The position numbers were made by a program, and so were the translations under genes. The notes below the pieces were generated by a model. It was given only the letters and a program-made list of their open reading frames with translations, was not told the DNA's origin and searched no databases. DNA of 64,000 bases from Gemmatimonadota bacterium (GTDB lineage: Bacteria > Gemmatimonadota > Gemmatimonadetes > Longimicrobiales > Gaopeijiaceae), in assembly GCA_027623325.1 (NCBI GenBank), contig JAQBXY010000003.1, positions 124,001-188,000 on the forward strand, in the 5' to 3' direction. Position 1 is the first letter of the stretch, and every line of letters starts with the position of its first letter. This document shows, in pieces, positions 16,758 through 25,392 of the stretch.

Positions 16758-17239
16758 TCCTCGACCGAACTCATGCCGCCCCGATGAAAGAGTAGGGCTG
16801 CCCGATCGTTCACGGCACACCGCTCCACCCGCCCCACGAGTATCGAGTGATCACCCCCGCTCAGCACTTCGGTGGTCGAGCATTCGAGCCACGCGAGGCT
16901 GCCCCGAAGGATCGGATCACCGGACTGAGCCGGCCGCCATTCGACCTCGTCGAAGCGCCCCTCAGAGGGCTCGCGCGCGAACCGTATGGCGATCGCCTCC
17001 TGGTCGGCTGAGAGGACGTTGATGGTGAAGCTGGCAGCGGAAGTCAGGCGATCGTGCCAGGTCGATCGGCGGCCGACGCACACGAGCACCAGAGGCGGAT
17101 CGAGCGAGACCGACGTGAAGGAATTCACGGTCAGCCCGAACGGCGAGCCTCCCGCATCGAGACCGGCGACGACTGTCACGCCGGTCGGGTAGACCCTCAT
17201 CACCTCTCGGAGCGAGGGGGTCTCCGAATGATCGTCCAT
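16754..17239 (-). CDS. Flavin reductase-like FMN-binding protein
   Basis: A 161-residue protein of the flavin reductase/HpaC-type split-barrel family, which binds FMN and reduces free flavin with NAD(P)H, usually for a partner monooxygenase. Typical motifs are MRVYPTGVTVVAG (about 14-26), FGLTVNSFTSVSLDPPLVLVCV (about 34-55) and FTINVLSADQEAIA (about 71). The length matches the family. No monooxygenase is adjacent; it heads the coupled run with the membrane spermidine-synthase-like and SbcCD-like genes. The start at 17239 is the ATG closest to the domain. The promoter would lie in the 88 bases shared with the divergent lipoprotein gene. Confidence 0.85.
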   Translation of the reverse strand: MDDHSETPSLREVMRVYPTGVTVVAGLDAGGSPFGLTVNSFTSVSLDPPLVLVCVGRRSTWHDRLTSAASFTINVLSADQEAIAIRFAREPSEGRFDEVEWRPAQSGDPILRGSLAWLECSTTEVLSGGDHSILVGRVERCAVNDRAALLFHRGGMSSVEE

Positions 17240-17327
17240 GTCAGCTTGCTCACCGAGGGGGCGACGCTAGCTTACGAACCCCGGGATCCGCCGACGGACT
17301 CGGAGTGCGTACCGACCCAAGGGCTTG

Positions 17328-18314
17328 ATGCGAAAGCACTTACTAGCGATCGCGGTGATCTTAACCGTGGCCACGGGCTGCGACAACGTGGCTTGGGGCG
17401 GAATCGATGTCGAATTGAAGCCCCCGCCGCCCTCCTCCCGGACGGCCGTTGACGCCGACGAGCCGGCTGGGGTCGTCGGGCCGGTCAATGTCGCCGGGCC
17501 AATCCTCCTCGCCGGCACGAGAACCGGTGCCCGTGCCGACTTCGTGATCGTGGGCGAGGTTCATCCAGGAGTGCTTCGCGAGTTTCCACACCCGGCCTTC
17601 CCCGATGACACGACCCGACTCGAAGAGGTCACGGCTCCGGGCTCCGAGTGGATCCTCTTCTCCGAGGGCGTGCGCGTAGGACGGATGGTCGCCGATGCCG
17701 TGCGCCCGGCAGAAGGGTTTTGTGGTGCTCGCACCGTGCTGTCGGGCTTCGTCGAGTTGGTACCGACCGCCTCCGGAGCCGAACGACTGCTGGCGCTGCC
17801 GGCCGAATCGTCCGCTCAGCATCCATACGGGAACTACGCCGCAATCGCTCACGACTACGACCAGCGCGTGGCGACACTCGCGGTTGCCAATCGAGCGATC
17901 CCTGCAAACGGAGCCGCCTGGCCGCCGCTCGGGGTCCTCGACGCGAGGGATCACATCCAGGCGTTCCAACTCATAGGCAGCCAGGGTCGATCGGTCGCTG
18001 CAACTTTCCTTCATCAGGACGAACTGACGGTGGCATCTCCGCGGCAGGGTGCCTATTCCCTGTTCTTGATGAGCCAACAGGTCGGCGCGTCGTACGAAGA
18101 AGGGTACGTCTGGTACCGCTCGGTGGAATCCGAAGGAAAGGGAGCTCCGCGCTACTTCGACCACCTGGATTGGGACGGGAACGGATCGGACGACATCCTG
18201 CTCGATGTATTCGGGCCGAACCGGCGCTGGTTCGCAGTCCTGAGTCAGCGTGACGGTTCTTGGGCGCGCACGTTTGAGGATCCGTGCGGCTCTGGCTCCG
18301 CGACGGGAGGCTGA
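17328..18314 (+). CDS. Lipoprotein of unknown function, coupled to importer genes
   Basis: A 328-residue predicted lipoprotein. A signal peptide MRKHLLAIAVILTVATGC gives a lipobox ending at Cys18. The mature part is a soluble, mostly beta protein. Near residue 280, DWDGNGSDDILLDVFG resembles the calcium-binding loop of FG-GAP/VCBS repeats, but only one such unit is clear. The sequence has a DUF-like look without a recognised family. Its stop overlaps the start of the BtuF-like gene (TGATG), so it belongs to the importer operon and may be an accessory binding or surface component. The ATG at 17328 is preferred over the TTG immediately before it. Confidence 0.75.
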   Translation: MRKHLLAIAVILTVATGCDNVAWGGIDVELKPPPPSSRTAVDADEPAGVVGPVNVAGPILLAGTRTGARADFVIVGEVHPGVLREFPHPAFPDDTTRLEEVTAPGSEWILFSEGVRVGRMVADAVRPAEGFCGARTVLSGFVELVPTASGAERLLALPAESSAQHPYGNYAAIAHDYDQRVATLAVANRAIPANGAAWPPLGVLDARDHIQAFQLIGSQGRSVAATFLHQDELTVASPRQGAYSLFLMSQQVGASYEEGYVWYRSVESEGKGAPRYFDHLDWDGNGSDDILLDVFGPNRRWFAVLSQRDGSWARTFEDPCGSGSATGG

Positions 18315-19189
18315 TGTCCGGGCGCATGTCGCCCCTCGTCCTCGCCACACTCCTGGGGTGCCTGGTGGGAGTCGGGTGCCAGAAGGAGAGTCGGTCCGAC
18401 GGAACATCATCGGGTGAGGCGGGCGTGCTCGACGCGGCCGGCATCGCGCATGTGTTCGCGACCCCGGCCCTCCGAATCGTTTCGCTCGTTCCCTCTGCCA
18501 CGATGACTCTCTACGCGATCGGCGCCGCAGACCACGTAGTCGGTCGCACCGACTTCGACCACCAGGCGTGGGTCGCGGACCTTCCATCCGTAGGCGGCGG
18601 GCTAGAGCCGAACCTCGAGGCGATCGTCGCACTGTCACCCGATCTCGTCATTCGATTCGGAGGTGCCCAAGATCCTCGAACCGCGACTCGACTCGACGCC
18701 CTCGGTATTCGACACGTCGCGGTTCGACCCGATCACATCGAAGACATTTACTCCACCGCAGCGCTCCTCGGTCAGGCGACGGGACGGTCTGCCGCAGCGG
18801 ACTCGCTGACTGCATGGATCCAGGCCGGACTCGCTGAGATCGAACGAGGCGTACAGGATTGGCCGCGCCTCCGGGTTGCTTATGTGCTCGGCGGGTCACC
18901 TCCCTGGGTCGCGGGACCCGACAGCTATGTGGCGGAAGTGATCTCCCTGCTCGGTGGAGACAATACCTTCGCCGATCTGGGCGAGCTGTATGCGGCGGTG
19001 AGCCCGGAAGAGTTTCGGGTTCGGGCGATCGACGTCGTGCTCGTCTCCGCGCACGGTGACTTCGACGCATCCCTCGCACCGGATGCCCGCGTTGTGGTTA
19101 TCGGAGGCGGCCTCGAGATTCCGGGCCCGGGTCTTGTCACCGCCGCTCGCGAGATCGCAGGCCTGATGCACGGACGGCCGCTCCGGTGA
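18314..19189 (+). CDS. ABC importer substrate-binding lipoprotein, BtuF type
   Basis: A 291-residue helical-backbone (cluster A) binding protein, the periplasmic component for vitamin B12, haem or siderophore uptake. The signal peptide ends in the lipobox LVGVGC. The domain starts RIVSLVPSATMTLYAIGA, then has PNLEAIVALSPDLVI and the second lobe WVAGPDSYVAEVISLLGGDNTF; these are typical of BtuF. The ATG at 18314 overlaps the upstream lipoprotein stop, and its stop overlaps the permease start (GTGA). B12 is the best guess from the RIVSLVPSATE-like opening. No cobalamin riboswitch was seen upstream, so haem or an iron chelate remains possible. Confidence 0.85.
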   Translation: MSGRMSPLVLATLLGCLVGVGCQKESRSDGTSSGEAGVLDAAGIAHVFATPALRIVSLVPSATMTLYAIGAADHVVGRTDFDHQAWVADLPSVGGGLEPNLEAIVALSPDLVIRFGGAQDPRTATRLDALGIRHVAVRPDHIEDIYSTAALLGQATGRSAAADSLTAWIQAGLAEIERGVQDWPRLRVAYVLGGSPPWVAGPDSYVAEVISLLGGDNTFADLGELYAAVSPEEFRVRAIDVVLVSAHGDFDASLAPDARVVVIGGGLEIPGPGLVTAAREIAGLMHGRPLR

Positions 19190-20178
19190 CGCGCTGGAGT
19201 CTCGGCTTCCTGTTGTTGGCGGCCCTCGCGTTCTCGGTCGTCTTCGGCGTTCGCTTCGGCTCGGTACCACTGTCGTTCATCGAGGTTGCTGGGGCATTGA
19301 CCGGTGGGGGGACGGACATTGCACGCGATATCGTGGTCGGACTTCGCCTGCCGCGAACGCTGCTCGGCGTGCTGGTCGGAGGGGGTCTCGCGATGGCAGG
19401 CGCGACCTTCCAAGCGCTGCTCCGGAACCCGCTCGCCGAACCCTACATTCTGGGTGTTTCGGGCGGCGCATCCGTCGGAGCCGTACTGGTGCTCGCGTTC
19501 GGATGGGCTTCCGCCGGCTCCTGGGCCCTGCCCCTGGCAGCGTTCATCGGGGCGCTGGTCGCGATCGTGCTCGTCTTTCGCGTGGCGACGGCCTCAGGAC
19601 GCCCGATGGACGTCCGTGTGCTTCTGCTGGCGGGCGTAGTCGTCGCCGCATTCTTCTCGGCCTGCATCGCGCTCATCCTGTCGATATCCTCAGCGCGCAC
19701 CGTTCAGAGCGCGGTACTCTGGATTATGGGCAGCCTAGCTGGAGCGAACTGGCGGAGCGTGGTCGTCACGGCTGCCTATACGCTCCCAGCCTGTGTCGCG
19801 CTCATGGCGCTCGCGCGGCCACTCAATCTGATGGCGGTCGGAGAGGATACGGCGCTCTACCTCGGGGCCGATGTTGAACGTGTGAAACGGCGCGCACTCC
19901 TCATCGCTGCGCTTATCACGGCCTCCGGCGTGGCTGTGGCCGGCGTCATCGGCTTCGTCGGTCTCGTCGTCCCACACGGTATTCGAATGATCGTGGGCTC
20001 CGATCATCGCGCCCTTCTACCGCTCTCCTTTCTGGCCGGCGCCACCTTCCTCACGCTCGCCGATCTCGTTGCACGAGTTGTCCTCGCCCCCGCGGAGATT
20101 CCGATCGGCGTCATCACCGCTTTCGTTGGGGTGCCCTTTTTTCTCTTGCTGCTGCGGCGCAGCCTGTACGCCGGATGA
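19186..20178 (+). CDS. ABC importer permease, FecCD/BtuC type
   Basis: A 330-residue inner-membrane permease of the FecCD family with about nine or ten helices, forming the translocation channel for the BtuF-like protein. Family motifs seen are RLPRTLLGVLVGGGLAMAGATFQALLRNPLAEPYILGVSGGAS-type segments between about 48 and 92, and the ATPase-coupling region GFVGLVVPHGIRMIVGSDHR near 265. GTG at 19186 overlaps the preceding stop and its own stop overlaps the ATPase start (ATGA). Length is normal for the family. Confidence 0.93.
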   Translation: MTRWSLGFLLLAALAFSVVFGVRFGSVPLSFIEVAGALTGGGTDIARDIVVGLRLPRTLLGVLVGGGLAMAGATFQALLRNPLAEPYILGVSGGASVGAVLVLAFGWASAGSWALPLAAFIGALVAIVLVFRVATASGRPMDVRVLLLAGVVVAAFFSACIALILSISSARTVQSAVLWIMGSLAGANWRSVVVTAAYTLPACVALMALARPLNLMAVGEDTALYLGADVERVKRRALLIAALITASGVAVAGVIGFVGLVVPHGIRMIVGSDHRALLPLSFLAGATFLTLADLVARVVLAPAEIPIGVITAFVGVPFFLLLLRRSLYAG

Positions 20179-20969
20179 ACGTCGCTACCGATCATCTCGT
20201 GGTCCGTTACGCGGGGCAGGCGACGCCCGCGCTCGACGGCGTCACAATGGAGGTGCCCACCGGATCGCTCTACGCGATCCTCGGGCCCAATGGGTCGGGC
20301 AAGTCCACGCTGATGCGAGCACTACTCGGCGTCGCACCAGCCGAATCCGGCCATGCGATGCTGGACGGACGAGCCACCGCTACATGGAGCCGTGAGGACC
20401 TGGCCCGTTCGGTCGGCGCCGTGGGACAGGCCGAGTCCATCGCGTTCCCGATCACCGTCCGTGAACTCGTGGGTATGGGTCGATACCCTCACCTGTCTCC
20501 GCTGGCGGCCGAGGGAGACCGGGATCGGACCGCCGTCGCGGCGGCCCTGGCCGCATGCGACCTGCTCGAGTTGGCTCGCCGCGACGTCACGACATTGTCG
20601 GGAGGTGAATTTCAGCGGGCCCGGATCGCACGGGCGCTGGCTCAGGAGCCGCGGGCGCTCGTGCTCGACGAGCCGACCAACAGCCTCGACGTACGTCATC
20701 AGATGGCGATCCTCGAGCTCCTACGTGAGTCGGCCGATCGTGGCATGACCGTCGTCTTGATCACGCACAGCCTCGACCTCGCCGCACAGTTCGCTGACCA
20801 CATGCTGCTGCTCTCCGAGGGGAGGGTAGCTGCGGAGGGCACGCCGGCGGACGTGCTTAGCGAACGCATCCTGACGGATGTGTACCGGTGGCCCATCTCG
20901 GTACACCGAGATGCGAGCACCGGGGTGCATACGATTACGCCGCTTCGATCGGGTTCCTCCGCTACCTAG
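20175..20969 (+). CDS. ABC importer ATPase, BtuD/FecE type
   Basis: A 264-residue ATP-binding subunit that powers the FecCD-type permease. All motifs are intact: Walker A GPNGSGKST (about 38), Q-loop at GQAES (about 82), signature LSGGEFQRARIARAL (about 141), Walker B LVLDEPTNSLD (about 163) and the switch histidine in LITHSLD (about 197). It starts with ATGA overlap to the permease gene and closes the four-gene operon. The next gene, rsgA, is convergent 24 bases away. Confidence 0.93.
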   Translation: MNVATDHLVVRYAGQATPALDGVTMEVPTGSLYAILGPNGSGKSTLMRALLGVAPAESGHAMLDGRATATWSREDLARSVGAVGQAESIAFPITVRELVGMGRYPHLSPLAAEGDRDRTAVAAALAACDLLELARRDVTTLSGGEFQRARIARALAQEPRALVLDEPTNSLDVRHQMAILELLRESADRGMTVVLITHSLDLAAQFADHMLLLSEGRVAAEGTPADVLSERILTDVYRWPISVHRDASTGVHTITPLRSGSSAT

Positions 20970-20993
20970 TAAGAGTCCGCAACGAGGAAGGGC

Positions 20994-21914
20994 CTACCGC
21001 TGTGCCGCCTCCTTGGCCTCCGCATGGAGTGACTCGTAGCTCGCATACCGTGTCTGGTGAACCCGGCCGGCTTCGAGCGCGGTCTGAACGCTGCAGTCAG
21101 GCTCGTGCAGATGGCTGCACGCCCGAAATCGACAATCGACGGCCAGCTCCGCGAACTCTGGGAAGCAGCCGGCAATCATGTCGGGTGGCACATCCCACAG
21201 CCCGACATCGCCAAATCCCGGCGTGTCCGCGACCACTCCGCCACATTCCAGCGAAAGGAGACGAGAGCCGACCGTGGTGTGCCGGCCCGTGCCCGTCTTC
21301 TTGGACAACTCACCCGTCTTCAGCGCCAACTCGGGCGCGATCGCGTTCAGCAACGAGGACTTTCCCACACCCGAAGGGCCGATGAAGGCAGACGAGCCCG
21401 AACAGATCTCCTGTCGTAACGCCGCCAGACCCGTCGAATCCTTCGTGCTGGTCGTGACCACTCGGTAGCCGATCCCTTCGTAGATGGCGGCGAGGCGACC
21501 CGCAGCCTCGACCGCACCCTCGAGGTCAGCCTTGTTCAGTACGAGAATCGGGTGCATACCACTCGACTCGACGAGCACAAGAATCCGATCGATGAGTTGC
21601 GTCGTGGCGTCGGGTGCTCGTAACGCAACCACGGCGAAGACTCGGTCGAGGTTGGCTGCAAGGATCTTCGCATCCCGGCGGCCCCTACCACGCCTCACCA
21701 ATTCGGTGGCTCGGGCCTCGACCGATTCGATCGTCCGGGATTCACCCGAATCCGAAACTGTGACCCGATCACCGATAACGACTCGGTTGCCCGTCCGTTG
21801 CTCCTGCTTCAGTCGACCCCTAAGGGTAGCCTCCACGCGGAAGCCATCTTCGAGGACCACCGAATACACGCCGCCGGTACCCTCATGAACGATGCCCGAC
21901 TGGACGCCGTCCAT
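20994..21914 (-). CDS. rsgA: Ribosome small-subunit GTPase A
   Basis: A 306-residue circularly permuted GTPase that acts in late 30S subunit maturation. An OB-fold domain covers about 1-75. The GTPase motifs come in the permuted order G4-G1-G3: LNKADL (about 126), FIGPSGVGKSSLLNAI (about 177) and DTPGFGDV (about 229). The C-terminal zinc domain has Cys, Cys, His and Cys ligands in CRFRACSHLHEPDC (about 261-274). Length and motifs are complete. It lies downstream of a strong terminator that separates it from the sigma gene on the same strand, so it needs its own promoter within a short gap. Confidence 0.95.
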   Translation of the reverse strand: MDGVQSGIVHEGTGGVYSVVLEDGFRVEATLRGRLKQEQRTGNRVVIGDRVTVSDSGESRTIESVEARATELVRRGRGRRDAKILAANLDRVFAVVALRAPDATTQLIDRILVLVESSGMHPILVLNKADLEGAVEAAGRLAAIYEGIGYRVVTTSTKDSTGLAALRQEICSGSSAFIGPSGVGKSSLLNAIAPELALKTGELSKKTGTGRHTTVGSRLLSLECGGVVADTPGFGDVGLWDVPPDMIAGCFPEFAELAVDCRFRACSHLHEPDCSVQTALEAGRVHQTRYASYESLHAEAKEAAQR

Positions 21915-21936
21915 CAGCGTGTCCGCGCCATCAACG

Positions 21937-21977
21937 AAAAACCCCCTGCCGAGACTCGCGCCTCAACAGGGGGTTTT
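21937..21977 (-). terminator. Rho-independent terminator after the sigma gene
   Basis: On the minus strand, CCCCCTG and CAGGGGG form a stem extended by A and T runs, with the loop about 18 bases. The minus-strand product ends in GGGGGTTTTTCG, which is a classical intrinsic terminator. It lies 42 bases past the stop of the sigma factor gene and upstream of rsgA. Confidence 0.85.
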
Positions 21978-22018
21978 CGTATTCGGTCGTACGGGCTATC
22001 CGGCGGATGCCCCTACCG

Positions 22019-22924
22019 TCATGCGGCAAAGGACTCCAGCGCATTGCCCTTCTCACCCTCCCGAAGACGCCGAAGCGCACGATCTCGTAGCTGCCGGATA
22101 CGCTCGCGGGTCACTCCGAGCATGTTGCCGATCTCTTCGAGTGTGTGCTCCCGTTCACCCTCGAGCCCGAAGTAGAGTCGCAGGACCTTCGCGTCACGGG
22201 CCTCGAGCGTCGACAACGCGGCCGTGATGGTTTCGATCAACAAACGACTCTCGACCTCGATTTCGGGCTCGGCAGCTTCTTCGGTGATGAAACGCTCGAC
22301 CAGCTGTGAGTCCTCTGAATCACCGATTGGTGCGTCGAGACGGATCTCGGCAGCGTTCAGCGTCTGAAGGGACTCGACGAGTTCCGGCGTAAGGAAGGTC
22401 GCCTCGGCCACCTCCCCGGTGGTCGGCTCACGTCCCTTCTCCTGCTTGAGGCGCTCCTTCTCACGAAAGATTCGCGCAAGATCGCTCGCACGGTTGAGCG
22501 GAACGCGCACCGCGCGTCCGTGGTTGGCGAGGGAGGCGAGAATGGCCTGACGAATCCACCAGACTGCATAACTGATGAACTTCACACCCTGCTCCGGATC
22601 GAATTTCCGGGCAGCCGTGACCAAGCCGACGTTCCCCTCTTGGATCAGGTCCGTGAGAGACACGCCTCGGTTCTGGTATTTTTTCGCAACGCTGATGACG
22701 AAGCGCAGGTTCGCTCGGGCAAGTTCCTGAATAGCCTCCTGGTCGCCTTTCTGGGCTCGGGCGCCGAGCTCTTTCTCACGTTCTGGCGTGATGAGCTCGT
22801 GGCGACTCACGTCGCGGAGGTATTGATCGAGAGCGCTCTGCTCTTCGACACTCGCATCGAAACCCGAAAGGAGGTTACCCTTCCCCCTGCGTTTCCGACG
22901 CTTCGTGGTCGTAGCAGCGGCCAT
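22019..22924 (-). CDS. Sigma-70 factor, short primary-type (RpoD/SigA-like)
   Basis: A 301-residue sigma-70 protein lacking region 1.1. The N-terminus is strongly basic (KRRKRRGKG). Region 1.2 covers about 30-60 (ALDQYLRDVSRHELITPERE). Region 2 has ANLRFVISVAKKY, LIQEGNVGL and FISYAVWWIRQAI, the full core-binding and -10 recognition set. Region 3 lies at about 140-200. Region 4 ends with HTLEEIGNMLGVTRERIRQLRDRAL, the -35 recognition helix. It is close to group 1/2 factors in sequence but about half the length of a typical primary RpoD. A good Shine-Dalgarno GAAGGAGAAT precedes the ATG. A promoter with TTGACA is visible upstream. Confidence 0.92.
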   Translation of the reverse strand: MAAATTTKRRKRRGKGNLLSGFDASVEEQSALDQYLRDVSRHELITPEREKELGARAQKGDQEAIQELARANLRFVISVAKKYQNRGVSLTDLIQEGNVGLVTAARKFDPEQGVKFISYAVWWIRQAILASLANHGRAVRVPLNRASDLARIFREKERLKQEKGREPTTGEVAEATFLTPELVESLQTLNAAEIRLDAPIGDSEDSQLVERFITEEAAEPEIEVESRLLIETITAALSTLEARDAKVLRLYFGLEGEREHTLEEIGNMLGVTRERIRQLRDRALRRLREGEKGNALESFAA

Positions 22925-23247
22925 CGCTATCTATTCTCCTTCGTGGCCTCCTCTTCCATCCGGACATCCGGTCGGAGCGAGGCGGCTTACAGTGCTAGGA
23001 AAGACGTGAAATCCTGAGCCATTTATCATGTCGGCTCGGCATTCCTCTGTCAAGATGGCGCGAAAAGGAACATCGAGTCGATTCGCTCCTCAATCCCGAC
23101 GCCATTTGGTAACCCCCATATGGGGCCCAGTTCCTCTCGCCGCCAGTACCGCGCTCGGCCTGCTGCAAGTTGCCGGTGAACGCCGGACGTCCCTACCTTC
23201 CGTGCCTCACACTCCTCTAGGAACCTGATGCCCTTGAGCCCTCGCAC
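22925..23247. other. 323-base intergenic region between divergent genes
   Basis: This gap separates the minus-strand sigma gene from the plus-strand PP2C gene. It holds the putative sigma promoter at 23025-23053. In the half nearer the phosphatase gene I see no convincing promoter hexamers, RNA gene or short coding frame; an in-frame TAG at about 23218 prevents an earlier PP2C start. Confidence 0.6.
23025..23053 (-). promoter_or_regulatory. Putative promoter of the short sigma-70 gene
   Basis: On the minus strand a perfect TTGACA (23053-23048) is followed after 17 bases by CATGAT (23030-23025), a 4-of-6 match to the -10 consensus. The leader to the ATG at 22924 would be about 95 bases. Confidence 0.55.
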
Positions 23248-24039
23248 GTGCCGAACTCGCCTTCCGTAGCCGGTCTATCCGACATCGGCAGAAATCGCAA
23301 GAGGAACGAGGACTCACTTTCGCTCCTGCCCGCTCTTGCCGTGGCCGTGGTCGCCGACGGGATGGGGGGGCACCCGGGAGGGGACGTCGCCAGCCGAATC
23401 GCGGCGGAGACGGCCGCGCGGCTCCTCGGGGCCGCTCGAGAAGACGGGGTACGAGGTGAGGAGAGCCTGGCCCACCTTCGGAGCGTCATGACCCAGTCGG
23501 TACTCGAGGCACATGCGACGATTCGAGCCCAGGGGTTGGACGAACCGGAGTTGGAGGGGATGGGCACCACGCTCACGGCAATGGTCGTAGACCCGGATAC
23601 GGACGGCTACGTCCTGGGTCATGTCGGTGACTCGCGCGCCTACCTCTTCCGCGCAGGAAAGCTGACGCAACTCACCCGAGACGACACTTGGGTGCAGGAG
23701 CGTGTGGAGAAGGGCGACATCCCGGCCGAGGCAGCCAGGAAGCACCCCTTCGGCCATCTCCTGACGCAGTGTCTGGGACTCGAGGATGCACCCGTTCCCC
23801 AGGTCCTCGACGGCCGCGTGGAGATCGGCGACATGTATCTCCTTTGTACGGATGGCCTGGTCGGCATGCTGGAAGACTTCGAGATGGAGCGGATCCTCTC
23901 CCTGGGTGCGTCCGCCAACGGATCCTCGGGGGCCTCCGACTGGGGCGCCCCGATCAAGGCTCTCATCGATGCCGCCAACGCGGCCGGTGGACACGACAAC
24001 ATCACCGCCGCCCTCGTGAGGATCGAAGCGCGCGACTGA
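23248..24039 (+). CDS. PP2C-family Ser/Thr protein phosphatase
   Basis: A 263-residue metal-dependent phosphatase that would reverse Ser/Thr kinase signalling. Metal-binding aspartates lie in the family motifs RNEDS (about 14), VVADGMGGHPGGD (about 33-45), HVGDSRAYLFRAGKL (about 128) and, at the end, GGHDNITAALV (about 247). DGLVGMLED near 205 is also typical. No signal or membrane span. GTG at 23248 is the first start after an in-frame stop. A kinase that could be its partner is encoded at 45.8-47.1 kb, not adjacent. Confidence 0.93.
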   Translation: MPNSPSVAGLSDIGRNRKRNEDSLSLLPALAVAVVADGMGGHPGGDVASRIAAETAARLLGAAREDGVRGEESLAHLRSVMTQSVLEAHATIRAQGLDEPELEGMGTTLTAMVVDPDTDGYVLGHVGDSRAYLFRAGKLTQLTRDDTWVQERVEKGDIPAEAARKHPFGHLLTQCLGLEDAPVPQVLDGRVEIGDMYLLCTDGLVGMLEDFEMERILSLGASANGSSGASDWGAPIKALIDAANAAGGHDNITAALVRIEARD

Positions 24040-24091
24040 GTACCGAGCTCTGCGCGACTAGGGGTCGAGCATCGACCGCCTGCCGGCTCTG

Positions 24092-25390
24092 CTACACCGC
24101 CTCCACCCGCCGTGTGATTCTCTGGAGCACCTGTTCGGCCGACACTTCTCGTCGCTCAAACGTGAAGACTCGCAGGACTCGTGCCGTGGTATAGAGTTCC
24201 TGGGAGACCTTCGGCAGGTCGAGTACGCCCTGGACGCCTTCCAAGTCGAGCCTCTGTATCGTCCCGTCCCTCCGTTCAACGAGGAGGTCCAGCTGGAACA
24301 TCGCCGGCTTGACCGGGAAGTCGATCACGACCTCGCCGGATTCGAGCCCGAGTTCTGCCGCGAGATCGTCCTCGACCGCTCGTTTCCAGGGCGAGTCACC
24401 GACCGCCCAGTCCTCGACCTGACGGCCGGAGAGATCGGCTGCGGTGAGCTCCAGGGCACGTTTGGGGAGACGCCGATGTCGGAGCGCCGGTAGCCACCTC
24501 GTGGCAATCCGTTCAGCGATCTCGCCGTCATCTTCCAGAACCCTCCGACCGATCTCGTACAGGAGTTCCTCGTCGGTCGGCCCGATCAGTTCTTCGGGAT
24601 CGATGAGCCCTGCGCGGACCGACTCCTCCACGATTCTCTTGTAGAGCGCGGTTGCGGCGCGCACGGCGTGGTGCCAGTAGACGTTGCGGAACATCTGGTA
24701 CTTCGCGAAGAGCAGCGACTCTAGCGCGGCCACGGCCTTCTCATGAACGCCGACCTCATACCGACCGCTGGCCGGGTCCTGAAGCAGCTGGAGGCCCTGA
24801 AGAAGGCGCGAGACGTCTACTTCTCCGTAGGGGACTCCACAGAAGCGAGCGTCCCGACGCAGATACTCCATCTTGTCGAGGTCCAGGCTTCCGCTCACCA
24901 GGCCGCGTAATGGCATCTCGCCCTCGCCTCGGATCAACTCGTGAATCCGATCGGGCGCGGTGAGCCCGAGAGGAGCGAGGGCATCGCGGAGCGCCGGAGA
25001 GGAGAAGAAGCGCCGGCTGACCTCCTCGTGGTGCGCGGGAAGACGCTCCGTCTCGAGCTCTTCGAGCGCATGCGAATAGGCGAAGTGACCGATGTCGTGA
25101 AGGAGCGCCGCGTAGGGGATCAACTCCTCGCCCTCCCACGCGTCCGGGGGCACGCCACCGCGCTCGCGGAGATGTCGAAGCGCTGTTTTCGTCAGGTGAT
25201 AAACCCCGAGCGCGTGGTCGAACCGGGTATGTGTTGCCCCCGGGTACACCAGGTGAGCCAGACCCAGCTGGCGGATGTAGCGTAGGCGTTGGAATTCGGC
25301 GGTATCGACGATCCGCACGGCCGTCGGATCCAGTCGAATGGTATCCCACAGCGGATCACGGATGAGTTTTTCCGAACCGGAAGTCGTCAT
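24092..25390 (-). CDS. HD-domain phosphohydrolase (SAMHD1/dGTPase-like)
   Basis: A 432-residue HD-superfamily protein of the SAMHD1/YwfO-like branch, metal-dependent hydrolases acting on dNTPs or related nucleotides. The metal ligands appear in order: HTRFDHALGVYHLT (about 53-66), LLHDIGHFAYSHALE (about 96-110) and SLDLDKMEYLRRDARFCGV (about 166-184), which also carries family signature residues. The C-terminal 150 residues are helical with no extra domain. It is divergent from the UvrC-like gene with the two starts nearly touching, and convergent with the phosphatase gene. Substrate and allosteric control cannot be told from sequence. Confidence 0.88.
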   Translation of the reverse strand: MTTSGSEKLIRDPLWDTIRLDPTAVRIVDTAEFQRLRYIRQLGLAHLVYPGATHTRFDHALGVYHLTKTALRHLRERGGVPPDAWEGEELIPYAALLHDIGHFAYSHALEELETERLPAHHEEVSRRFFSSPALRDALAPLGLTAPDRIHELIRGEGEMPLRGLVSGSLDLDKMEYLRRDARFCGVPYGEVDVSRLLQGLQLLQDPASGRYEVGVHEKAVAALESLLFAKYQMFRNVYWHHAVRAATALYKRIVEESVRAGLIDPEELIGPTDEELLYEIGRRVLEDDGEIAERIATRWLPALRHRRLPKRALELTAADLSGRQVEDWAVGDSPWKRAVEDDLAAELGLESGEVVIDFPVKPAMFQLDLLVERRDGTIQRLDLEGVQGVLDLPKVSQELYTTARVLRVFTFERREVSAEQVLQRITRRVEAV

Positions 25391-25392
25391 GG

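Noticed and set aside
17240-17330. A cobalamin riboswitch before the BtuF-type operon
   Set aside because: The gap is under 90 bases and has no B12-box-like sequence.
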